Below the pieces are notes generated by a model, which saw only the letters and a program-made list of their open reading frames with translations, made no database searches and was not told the origin of the DNA. From Budorcas taxicolor (taxonomy: Eukaryota; Chordata; Mammalia; Artiodactyla; Bovidae): a stretch of 64,000 nt of DNA. Every line of letters begins with the position of its first letter. Positions within the stretch are counted from its first letter, which is position 1. The stretch spans positions 372,001-436,000 of the forward strand of contig NW_026292679.1 in the NCBI RefSeq assembly GCF_023091745.1, given 5' to 3'. This document shows positions 34,628 to 45,163 of the stretch, one piece after another. Made by a program: the position numbers and the translations under genes.

Positions 34628-36031
34628 GTGCAAAGGCAAGGCAGGAGTGGAGCTGAGGCCAGGAAGGCGCCAGGAGCGTCTGCCTGTCTGGCGCAGCCTG
34701 CTCCTTCCCGGGCAGGAAGCCCAGCAGCGAGGCAAGTCTGGGCAAGGCTCGCCCAGGGCAGAGCAGCCTCGCGCCAGCAACTCTGCCAGATCGGGCCTCT
34801 GAGCAGAGCTGGAGCTCTGCCGTACTGGAGGCTCACTGGGCTCCGCCCAAGGAGTGAGTGCAGACGCACGCAGCTGGGCTGCCTCCTCTTCTCCCGAGGA
34901 GGCTCGCTTCCCGCCTGCTGTGCACTAGGCTTCCAGGCGGGGGCGCCCCGCGCCTCCTACAGGTCTTGGCTCAGGGGCTGCTTCCCTTGAGCTGGGGCTG
35001 CCGGCGGGAGCCCAGACACGCAGGGGCAGGCCCCACCACCTGCACACGTCTCTGCTGGGGAGGAGAGCGCTAGGGACATGACGTCTGTCAGGCACCTTCT
35101 GGGCGCCCACGGAGTCAGCCTCCGGGTGTGTGGGGCTGCAGACCACAGCCAGGGGCCCTGGGAGCCTTGTGCTCTCCGTGCGGCGCTGAGTCTGGGCGGC
35201 CAAGCACCCGCTGGAGGAGCCCTGCACTTGCCCTCCCCTCCCCTCTAATAGAGGCCTCACTGCTGTAGGGCTTGGCAGTGTGCAAGCCACCGGCTCCTAA
35301 GCCTTCCCCACGGACGGCTGGGACCTAGATGCAACGGCAAGGCAGGAGTGGAGCTGAGGCCAGGAAGGCGCCAGTGGCCTCTCCCAGCATCGCACAGCCT
35401 GCTCCTTCCTGGGCAGCAAGCCTAGCAGCGAGGCAAGCCTGGGCAAGTCTCGCCCAGGGCAGAGCAGCCTCGCGCAAGGCACTTGACTAGATCCGGCCTC
35501 TGAGCAGAGCTGGAGCTCTGCCGTCCTGGAGGCACACTCGGCTCGGCCCAAGCAGGGATTGCAGCTGCACGTGGCTTGGCTCCCTCGACTCTTCCCAAGG
35601 AGGCTCGCTTCCAAGCGTACTGTGCACTTGGCTTCCAGGCAGGGACGCCCCGCGCCTCCTGCAGGTCTTGGCACAGGGGCTGCTTCCCCTGAGCGGAGGC
35701 TGTGGGCGGCTGGCCAGACACGCAGGGGCAGGCCCCAGCCACCTGCACACGTCTCTGCTGGTGGGGAGAGCACTCGGGAAATGACGTCTGTCAGGCACCT
35801 TCTGGGCGCTCACGGAGTCAGCCTCCGGGTGTGTGGGGCTGAAGACCGCAGCCAGGGGCCCTGGGAGCCTGGGGCTCTCCGTGCGGTGCTGAGTCTGGGC
35901 GGCCAAGCGAGCGCTGGAGGAGCCCTGCACTTGCCATTCCCTTCCCTAAGACAGAGCTCTCACTGCTGGAGTCCTTGGCAGCGTGCAACCCACCGGCCCC
36001 TAAGCCCTCCGCAAGGACGCCTGGGGACTAG
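34628..36031. repeat. HOR 17, A-B dimer, HOR 2-like
   Basis: A is 34628-35328 and B is 35329-36031. It shares 'ctcgcgccag', 'taatagagg', 'atgcaacggc' and 'ggctggccag' with HOR 2. It differs by 'gtgcggtgctg' near 35881 and 'ctaagacagag' near 35946. Confidence 0.92.
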
Positions 36032-37434
36032 GTGCAAAGGCAAGGCAGGAGTGGAGCTGAGGCCAGGAAGGCGCCAGGAGCGTCTGCCTGTCTGGCGCAG
36101 CCTGCTCCTTCCCGGGCAGGAAGCCCAGCAGCGAGGCAAGTCTGGGCAAGGCTCGCCCAGGGCAGAGCAGCCTCGCGCCAGCAACTCTGCCAGATCGGGC
36201 CTCTGAGCAGAGCTGGAGCTCTGCCGTACTGGAGGCTCACTGGGCTCCGCCCAAGGAGTGAGTGCAGACGCACGCAGCTGGGCTGCCTCCTCTTCTCCCG
36301 AGGAGGCTCGCTTCCCGCCTGCTGTGCACTAGGCTTCCAGGCGGGGGCGCCCCACGCCTCCTACAGGTCTTGGCTCAGGGGCTGCTTCCCTTGAGCTGGG
36401 GCTGCCGGCGGGAGCCCAGACACGCAGGGGCAGGCCCCACCACCTGCACACGTCTCTGCTGGGGAGGAGAGCGCTAGGGACATGACGTCTGTCAGGCACC
36501 TTCTGGGCGCCCACGGAGTCAGCCTCCGGGTGTGTGGGGCTGCAGACCACAGCCAGGGGCCCTGGGAGCCTTGTGCTCTCCGTGCGGCGCTGAGTCTGGG
36601 CGGCCAAGCACCCGCTGGAGGAGCCCTGCACTTGCCCTCCCCTCCCCTCTAATAGAGGCCTCACTGCTGTAGGGCTTGGCAGTGTGCAAGCCACCGGCTC
36701 CTAACCTTCCCCACGGACGGCTGGGACCTAGATGCAACGGCAAGGCAGGAGTGGAGCTGAGGCCAGGAAGGCGCCAGTGGCCTCTCCCAGCATCGCACAG
36801 CCTGCTCCTTCCTGGGCAGCAAGCCTAGCAGCGAGGCAAGCCTGGGCAAGTCTCGCCCAGGGCAGAGCAGCCTCGCGCAAGGCACTTGACTAGATCCGGC
36901 CTCTGAGCAGAGCTGGAGCTCTGCCGTCCTGGAGGCACACTCGGCTCGGCCCAAGCAGGGATTGCAGCTGCACGTGGCTTGGCTCCCTCGACTCTTCCCA
37001 AGGAGGCTCGCTTCCAAGCGTACTGTGCACTTGGCTTCCAGGCAGGGACGCCCCGCGCCTCCTGCAGGTCTTGGCACAGGGGCTGCTTCCCCTGAGCGGA
37101 GGCTGTGGGCGGCTGGCCAGACACGCAGGGGCAGGCCCCAGCCACCTGCACACGTCTCTGCTGGTGGGGAGAGCACTCGGGAAATGACGTCTGTCAGGCA
37201 CCTTCTGGGCGCTCACGGAGTCAGCCTCCGGGTGTGTGGGGCTGAAGACCGCAGCCAGGGGCCCTGGGAGCCTGGGGCTCTCCGTGCGGTGCTGAGTCTG
37301 GGCGGCCAAGCGAGCGCTGGAGGAGCCCTGCACTTGCCATTCCCTTCCCTGTGACAGAGCTCTCACTGCTGGAGTCCTTGGCAGCGTGCAACCCACCGGC
37401 CCCTAAGCCCTCCGCAAGGACGCCTGGGGACTAG
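36032..37434. repeat. HOR 18, A-B dimer, HOR 2-like
   Basis: A is 36032-36731 (700 bp, one G lost at 'cctaaccttcc' near 36702) and B is 36732-37434. It shares 'gccccacgcc' near 36351 and 'ctgtgacagag' near 37348 with HOR 2. Confidence 0.92.
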
Positions 37435-38839
37435 GTGCAAAGGCAAGGCAGGAGTGGAGCTGAGGCCAGGAAGGCGCCAGGAGCGTCTGCCTGTCTGGCG
37501 CAGCCTGCTCCTTCCCGGGCAGGAAGCCCAGCAGCGAGGCAAGTCTGGGCAAGGCTCGCCCAGGGCAGAGCAGCCTCGCGCCAGCAACTCTGCCAGATCG
37601 GGCCTCTGAGCAGAGCTGGAGCTCTGCCGTACTGGAGGCTCACTGGGCTCCGCCCAAGGAGTGAGTGCAGACGCACGCAGCTGGGCTGCCTCCTCTTCTC
37701 CCGAGGAGGCTCGCTTCCCGCCTGCTGTGCACTAGGCTTCCAGGCGGGGGCGCCCCGCGCCTCCTACAGGTCTTGGCTCAGGGGCTGCTTCCCTTGAGCT
37801 GGGGCTGCCGGCGGGAGCCCAGACACGCAGGGGCAGGCCCCACCACCTGCACACGTCTCTGCTGGGGAGGAGAGCGCTAGGGACATGACGTCTGTCAGGC
37901 ACCTTCTGGGCGCCCACGGAGTCAGCCTCCGGGAGTGTGGGGCTGCAGACCACAGCCAGGGGACCTGGGAGCCTTGTGCTCTCCGTGCGGCGCTGAGTCT
38001 GGGCGGCCAAGCAACCGCTGGTGGAGCCCTGCACTTGCCCTCCCCTCCCCTCTACGAGAGGCCTCACTGCTGGAGGGCTTGGCAGTGTGCAAGCCACCGG
38101 CTCCTAAGCCTTCCCCAAGGACGCCCGGGGCCTAGATGCAAAGGCAAGGCAGGAGTGGAGCTGAGGCCAGGAAGGCGCCAGGGGCCTCTCCCAGCATCGC
38201 ACCGCCTGCTCCTTCCCGGGCAGCAAGCCTAGCAGCGAGGCAAGCCGGGGCAAGTCTCGCCCAGGGCAGAGCAGCCTCGCGCAAGGCACTTGACTAGATC
38301 CGGCCTCTGAGCAGAGCTGGAGCTCTGCCGTCCTGGAGGCACACTCGGCTCGGCCCAAGCAGGGATTGCAGCTGCACGCGGCTTGGCTCCCTCGACTCTT
38401 CCCAAGGAGGCTCGCTTCCAAGCGGACCGTGCACTTGGCTTCCAGGCAGGGACGCCCCGCGCCTCCTGCAGGTCTTGGCACAGGGGCTGCTTCCCCTGAG
38501 CGGAGGCTGTGGGCGGCAGCCCAGACACGCAGGGGCAGGCCCCAACCACCTACCCACGTCTCTGCTGGTTGGGAGAACACTAGGGAAATGACGTCTGTCA
38601 GGCACCTTCTGGGCGCTCACGGAGTCAGCCTCCGGGTGTGTGGGGCTGCAGACCACAGCCGGGGGCCCTGGGAAGCCTGGTGCTCTCCGTGCTGTGCTGA
38701 GTCTGGGCGGCCAAGCGACCGCTGGAGGAGCCCTGCACTTGCCATTCCCTTCCCTATGACAGAGCTCTCACGGCTGGAGGGCTTGGCAGCGTGCACCCCA
38801 CCGGCCCCTAAGCCCTCCGCAAGGACGCCTGGGGACTAG
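37435..38839. repeat. HOR 19, family-switch dimer (1,405 bp)
   Basis: A is 37435-38135 and B is 38136-38839. The A unit is early-type up to 'caccttctggg' near 37911 and late-type from 'ggggacctggg' near 37959 onward ('gcaaccgctggtgg', 'gacgcccggggcc'). Its B unit is the first with the extra base at 'gggaagcctgg'. It also has 'caccgcctgctcc', 'ctacccacgtc' and 'gagaacactagg', shared with HOR 20. Confidence 0.93.
37911..37963. other. Junction between early and late satellite families
   Basis: The A subunit is early-type at 'caccttctggg' and late-type from 'ggacctggga' (37961). All later B units have the late one-base insertion. The junction falls inside one subunit without change of phase, as expected for homologous unequal exchange. 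Confidence 0.85.
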
Positions 38840-40244
38840 GTGCAAAGGCAAGGCAGGAGTGGAGCTGAGGCCAGGAAGGCGCCAGGAGCGTCTGCCTGTC
38901 TGGCGCAGCCTGCTCCTTCCCGGGCAGGAAGCCTAGCAGCGAGGCAAGTCTGGGCAAGGCTCGCCCAGGGCAGAGCAGCCTCACGCCAGCAACTCTGCCA
39001 GATCGGGCCTCTGAGCAGAGCTGGAGCTCTGCCGTACTGGAGGCTCACTGGGCTCCGCCCAAGGAGTGAGTGCAGACGCACGCAGCTGGGCTGCCTCCTC
39101 TTCTCCCGAGGAGGCTCGCTTCCCGCATGCTGTGCACTAGGCTTCCAGGCGGGGGCGCCCCGCGCCCCCTACAGGTCTTGGCTCAGGGGCTGCTTCCCTG
39201 GAGCTGGGGCTGCCGGCGGGAGCCCAGACACGCAGGGGCAGGCCCCACCACCTGCACACGTCTCTGCTGGGGAGCAGAGCGCTAGGGACATGACGTCTGT
39301 CAGGCACCTCCTGGGCGCCCACGGAGTCAGCCTCCGGGAGTGTGGGGCTGCAGACCACAGCCACGGGACCTGGGAGCCTTGTGCTCTCCGTGCGGCGCTG
39401 AGTCTGGGCGGCCAAGCAACCGCTGGTGGAGCCCTGCGCTTGCCCTCCCCTCCCCTCTACGAGAGGCCTCACTGCTGGAGGGCTTGGCAGTGTGCAAGCC
39501 ACCGGCTCCTAAGCCTTCCCCAAGGACGCCCGGGGCCTAGATGCAAAGGCAAGGCAGGAGTGGAGCTGAGGCCAGGAAGGCGCCAGGGGCCTCTCCCAGC
39601 ATCGCACCGCCTGCTCCTTCCCGGGCAGCAAGCCTAGCAGCGAGGCAAGCCGGGGCAAGTCTCGCCCAGGGCAGAGCAGCCTCGCGCAAGGCACTTGACT
39701 AGATCCGGCCTCTGAGCAGAGCTGGAGCTCTGCCGTCCTGGAGGCACACTCGGCTCGGCCCAAGCAGGGATTGCAGCTGCACGCGGCTTGGCTCCCTCGA
39801 CTCTTCCCAAGGAGGCTCGCTTCCAAGCGGACCGTGCACTTGGCTTCCAGGCAGGGACGCCCCGCGCCTCCTGCAGGTCTTGGCACAGGGGCTGCTTCCG
39901 CTGAGCGGAGGCTGTGGGCGGCAGCCCAGACACGCAGGGGCAGGCCCCAACCACCTACCCACGTCTCTGCTGGTTGGGAGAACACTAGGGAAATGACGTC
40001 TGTCAGGCACCTTCTGGGCGCTCACGGAGTCAGCCTCCGGGTGTGTGGGGCTGCAGACCACAGCCGGGGGCCCTGGGAAGCCTGGTGCTCTCCGTGCTGT
40101 GCTGAGTCTGGGCGGCCAAGCGACCGCTGGAGGAGCCCTGCACTTGCCATTCCCTTCCCTATGACAGAGCTCTCACGGCTGGAGGGCTTGGCAGCGTGCA
40201 CCCCACCGGCCCCTAAGCCCTCCGCAAGGACGCCTGGGGACTAG
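38840..40244. repeat. HOR 20, late A-B dimer
   Basis: A is 38840-39540 and B is 39541-40244. It is the first fully late A unit, with 'gccacgggacc' near 39361. The B unit is nearly identical to that of HOR 19 apart from 'cttccgctgag' near 39896. Confidence 0.92.
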
Positions 40245-41649
40245 GTGCAAAGGCAAGGCAGGAGTGGAGCTGAGGCCAGGAAGGCGCCAGGAGCGTCTGC
40301 CTGTCTGGCGCAGCCTGCTCCTTCCCGGGCAGGAAGCCTAGCAGCGAGGCAAGTCTGGGCAAGGCTCGCCCAGGGCAGAGCAGCCTCACGCCAGCAACTC
40401 TGCCAGATCGGGCCTCTGAGCAGAGCTGGAGCTCTGCCGTACTGGAGGCTCACTGGGCTCCGCCCAAGGAGTGAGTGCAGACGCACGCAGCTGGGCTGCC
40501 TCCTCTTCTCCCGAGGAGGCTCGCTTCCCGCATGCTGTGCACTAGGCTTCCAGGCGGGGGCGCCCCGCGCCCCCTACAGGTCTTGGCTCAGGGGCTGCTT
40601 CCCTGGAGCTGGGGCTGCCGGCGGGAGCCCAGACACGCAGGGGCAGGCCCCACCACCTGCACACGTCTCTGCTGGGGAGCAGAGCGCTAGGGACATGACG
40701 TCTGTCAGGCACCTCCTGGGCGCCCACGGAGTCAGCCTCCGGGAGTGTGGGGCTGCAGACCACAGCCACGGGACCTGGGAGCCTTGTGCTCTCCGTGCGG
40801 CGCTGAGTCTGGGCGGCCAAGCAACCGCTGGTGGAGCCCTGCGCTTGCCCTCCCCTCCCCTCTACGAGAGGCCTCACTGCTGGAGGGCTTGGCAGTGTGC
40901 AAGCCACCGGCTCCTAAGCCTTCCCCAAGGAAGCCCGGGGCCTAGATGCAAAGGCAAGGCAGGAGTGGAGCTGAGGCCAGGAAGGCGCCAGGGGCCTCTC
41001 CCAGCATCGCACCGCCTGCTCCTTCCCGGGCAGCAAGCCTAGCAGCGAGGCAAGCCTGGGCAAGTCTCGCCCAGGGCAGAGCAGCCTCGCGCAAGGCACT
41101 TGACTAGATCCGGCCTCTGAGCAGAGCTGGAGCTCTGCCGTCCTGGAGGCACACTCGGCTCGGCCCAAGCAGGGATTGCAGCTGCACGCGGCTTGGCTCC
41201 CTCGACTCTTCCCAAGGAGGCTCGCTTCCAAGCGGACCGTGCACTTGGCTTCCAGGCAGGGACGCCCCGCGCCTCCTGCAGGTCTTGGCACAGGGGCTGC
41301 TTCCCCTGAGCGGAGGCTGTGGGCGGCAGCCCAGACACGCAGGGGCAGGCCCCAACCACCTGCCCACGTCTCTGCTGGTTGGGAGAGCACTAGGGAAATG
41401 ACGTCTGTCAGGCACCTTCTGGGCGCTCACGGAGTCAGCCTCCGGGTGTGTGGGGCTGCAGACCACAGCCGGGGGCCCTGGGAAGCCTGGTGCTCTCCGT
41501 GCTGTGCTGAGTCTGGGCGGCCAAGCGACCGCTGGAGGAGCCCTGCACTTGCCATTCCCTTCCCTATGACAGAGCTCTCACGGCTGGAGGGCTTGGCAGC
41601 GTGCACCCCACCGGCCCCTAAGCCCTCCGCAAGGACGCCTGGGGACTAG
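40245..41649. repeat. HOR 21, late A-B dimer
   Basis: A is 40245-40945 and B is 40946-41649. The A unit is nearly identical to that of HOR 20, with 'ggaagcccggg' near 40929 private. In the B unit 'ctacccacgtc' is replaced by 'ctgcccacgtc'. Confidence 0.92.
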
Positions 41650-43758
41650 GTGCAAAGGCAAGGCAGGAGTGGAGCTGAGGCCAGGAAGGCGCCAGGAGCG
41701 TCTGCCTGTCTGGCGCAGCCTGCTCCTTCCCGGGCAGGAAGCCTAGCAGCGAGGCAAGTCTGGGCAGGGCTCGCCCAGGGCAGAGCAGCCTCACGCCAGC
41801 AACTCTGCCAGATCGGGCCTCTGAGCAGAGCTGGAGCTCTGCCGTACTGGAGGCTCACTGGGCTCCGCCCAAGGAGTGAGTGCAGACGCACGCAGCTGGG
41901 CTGCCTCCTCTTCTCCCGAGGAGGCTCGCTTCCCGCATGCTGTGCACTAGGTTTCCAGGCGGGGGCGCCCCGCGCCCCCTAGAGGTCTTGGCTCAGGGGC
42001 TGCTTCCCTGGAGCTGGGGCTGCTGGCGGGAGCCCAGACACGCAGGGGCAGGCCCCACCACCTGCACACGTCTCTGCTGGGGAGCAGAGCGCTAGGGACA
42101 TGACGTCTGTCAGGCACCTCCTGGGCGCCCACGGAGTCAGCCTCCGGGAGTGTGGGGCTGCAGACCACAGCCAGGGGACCTGGGAGCCTTGTGCTCTCCG
42201 TGCGGCGCTGAGTCTGGGCGGCCAAGCAACCGCTGGTGGAGCCCTGCGCTTGCCCTCCCCTCCCCTCTACGAGAGGCCTCACTGCTGGAGGGCTTGGCAG
42301 TGTGCAAGCCACCGGCTCCTAAGCCTTCCCCAAGGAGGCCCGGGGCCTAGATGCAAAGGCAAGGCAGGAGTGGAGCTGAGGCCAGGAAGGCGCCAGGGGC
42401 CTCTCCCAGCATCGCACAGCCTGCTCCTTCCCGGGCAGCAAGCCTAGCAGCGAGGCAAGCCTGGGCAAGTCTCGCCCAGGGCAGAGCAGCCTCGCGCAAG
42501 GCACTTGACCTGATCCGGCCTCGGAGCAGAGCTGGAGCTCTGCCGTCCTGGAGGCACACTCGGCTCGGCCCAAGCAGGGATTGCAGCTGCACGCGGCTTG
42601 GCTCCCTCGACTCTTCCCAAGGAGGCTCGCTTCCAAGCGGACTGTGCACTTGGCTTCCAGGCAGGGACGCCCCGCGCCTCCTGCAGGTCTTGGCACAGGG
42701 GCTGCTTCCCCTGAGCGGAGGCTGTGGGCGGCAGCCCAGACACACAAGGGCAGGCCCCAACCACCTGCACACGTCTCTGCTGGTTGGGAGAGCACTAGGG
42801 AAATGACGTCTGTCAGGCACCTTCTGGGCGCTCACGGAGTCAGCCTCCTGGTGTGTGGGGCTGCAGACCACAGCCAGGGGCCCTGGGAAGCCTGGTGCTC
42901 TCCGTGCTGTGCTGAGTCTGGGCGGCCAAGCGAGCGCTGGAGGAGCCCTGCACTTGCCATTCCCTTCCCTATGACAGAGCTCTCACGGCTGGAGGGCTTG
43001 GCAAAGCGCACCCCACCGGCCCCTAAGCCCTCCGCAAGGACGCCTGGGGACTAGGTGCAAAGGCAAGGCAGGAGTGGAGCTGAGGCCAAGAAGGCGCCAG
43101 GAGCGTCTGCCTGTCTGGCGCAGCCTGCTCCTTCCCGGGCAGGAAGCCTAGCAGCGAGGCAAGTCTGGGCAAGGCTCGCCCAGGGCAGAGCAGCCTCGCG
43201 CAAGGCACTTGACTAGATCCGGCCTCTGAGCAGAGCTGGAGCTCTGCCGTCCTGGAGGCACACTCGGCTCGGCCCAAGCAGGGATTGCAGCTGCACGCGG
43301 CTTGGCTCCCTCGACTCTTCCCAAGGAGGCTCGCTTCCAAGCGGACCGTGCACTTGGCTTCCAGGCAGGGACGCCCCGCGCCTCCTGCAGGTCTTGGCAC
43401 AGGGGCTGCTTCCCCTGAGCGGAGGCTGTGGGCGGCAGCCCAGACACGCAGGGGCAGGCCCCAACCACCTGCCCACGTCTCTGCTGGTTGGGAGAGCACT
43501 AGGGAAATGACATCTGTCAGGCACCTTCTGGGCGCTCACGGAGTCAGCCTCCGGGTGTGTGGGGCTGCAGACCACAGCCGGGGGCCCTGGGAAGCCTGGT
43601 GCTCTCCGTGCTGTGCTGAGTCTGGGCGGCCAAGCGACCGCTGGAGGAGCCCTGCACTTGCCATTCCCTTCCCTATGACAGAGCTCTCACGGCTGGAGGG
43701 CTTGGCAGCGTGCACCCCACCGGCCCCTAAGCCCTCCGCAAGGACGCCTGGGGAATAG
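41650..43758. repeat. Late trimer T5: A, b2, A/B (2,109 bp)
   Basis: A is 41650-42350, b2 is 42351-43054 and A/B is 43055-43758. The b2 form of B is marked by 'acacacaaggg' near 42742, 'cctcctggtg' near 42844 and 'ggcaaagcgc' near 43001. The third subunit starts as A ('caggagcgtctgcc') and becomes B within 43174-43202. Confidence 0.92.
43174..43202. other. A-to-B recombination junction (type c1)
   Basis: A-type 'gggcaaggctcg' is followed by B-type 'gcgcaaggcacttgac'. The same bracket recurs at 46688-46716, 52311-52339 and 58637-58665. Confidence 0.85.
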
Positions 43759-45163
43759 GTGCAAAGGCAAGGCAGGAGTGGAGCTGAGGCCAGGAAGGCG
43801 CCAGGAGCGTCTGCCTGTCTGGCGCAGCCTGCTCCTTCCCGGGCAGGAAGCCTAGCAGCGAGGCAAGTCTGGGCAGGGCTCGCCCAGGGCAGAGCAGCCT
43901 CACGCCAGCAACTCTGCCAGATCGGGCCTCTGAGCAGAGCTGGAGCTCTGCCGTACTGGAGGCTCACTGGGCTCCGCCCAAGGAGTGAGTGCAGACGCAC
44001 GCAGCTGGGCTGCCTCCTCTTCTCCCGAGGAGGCTCGCTTCCCGCATGCTGTGCACTAGGCTTCCAGGCGGGGGCGCCCCGCGCCCCCTACAGGTCTTGG
44101 CTCAGGGGCTGCTTCCCTGGAGCTGGGGCTGCCGGCGGGAGCCCAGACACGCAGGGGCAGGCCCCACCACCTGCACACGTCTCTGCTGGGGAGCAGAGCG
44201 CTAGGGACATGACGTCTGTCAGGCAACTCCAGGGCGCCCACGGAGTCAGCCTCCGGGAGTGTGGGGCTGCAGACCACAGCCAGGGGACCTGGGAGCCTTG
44301 TGCTCTCCGTGCGGCGCTGAGTCTGGGCGGCCAAGCAACCGCTGGTGGAGCCCTGCGCTTGCCCTCCCCTCCCCTCTACGAGAGGCCTCACTGCTGGAGG
44401 GCTTGGCAGTGTGCAAGCCACCGGCTCCTAAGCCTTCCCCAAGGAGGCCCGGGGCCTAGATGCAAAGGCAAGGCAGGAGTGGAGCTGAGGCCAGGAAGGC
44501 GCCAGGGGCCTCTCCCAGCATCGCACAGCCTGCTCCTTCCCGGGCAGCAAGCCTAGCAGCGAGGCAAGCCTGGGCAAGTCTCGCCCAGGGCAGAGCAGCC
44601 TCGCGCAAGGCACTTGACTAGATCCGGCCTCGGAGCAGAGCTGGAGCTCTGCCGTCCTGGAGGCACACTCGGCTCGGCCCAAGCAGGGATTGCAGCTGCA
44701 CGCGGCTTGGCTCCCTCGACTCTTCCCAAGGAGGCTCGCTTCCAAGCGGACCGTGCACTTGGCTTCCAGGCAGGGACGCCCCGCGCCTCCTGCAGGTCTT
44801 GGCACAGGGGCTGCTTCCCCTGAGCGGAGGCTGTGGGCGGCAGCCCAGACACGCAGGGGCAGGCCCCAACCACCTGCCCACGTCTCTGCTGGTTGGGAGA
44901 GCACTAGGGAAATGACGTCTGTCAGGCACCTTCTGGGCGCTCACGGAGTCAGCCTCCGGGTGTGTGGGGCTGCAGACCACAGCCGGGGGCCCTGGGAAGC
45001 CTGGTGCTCTCCGTGCTGTGCTGAGTCTGGGCGGCCAAGCGACCGCTGGAGGAGCCCTGCACTTGCCATTCCCTTCCCTATGACAGAGCTCTCACGGCTG
45101 GAGGGCTTGGCAGCGTGCACCCCACCGGCCCCTAAGCCCTCCGCAAGGACGCCTGGGGACTAG
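43759..45163. repeat. HOR 22, late A-B dimer
   Basis: A is 43759-44459 and B is 44460-45163. The A unit has 'ggcaactccaggg' near 44222, shared with the dimers at 47273 and 53599. The B unit has 'cctcggagcag' near 44628. Confidence 0.92.

Larger units (their letters stand above)
1..37963. repeat. Early-family domain of the array
   Basis: In this domain A subunits carry 'ttcccttgag', 'gcctcctacagg' and 'gcacccgctgg'. B subunits are 703 bp and carry 'gggagcctgg'; most have 'gcgagcgctgg'. These states hold in nearly all copies up to about 37.91 kb and then change together. The domain is mostly simple A-B dimers, with one pentamer and four trimers in its middle. Confidence 0.9.

Noticed and set aside
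38840..39637. 265-codon open frame, and its copies in other late A-B pairs, as a gene family
   Set aside because: It starts at GTG, has no domain or splice or promoter context, and spans a repeat-unit junction. It exists because one stop codon mutated. Every satellite unit has comparable frames in several phases on both strands, as expected at about 66% GC.
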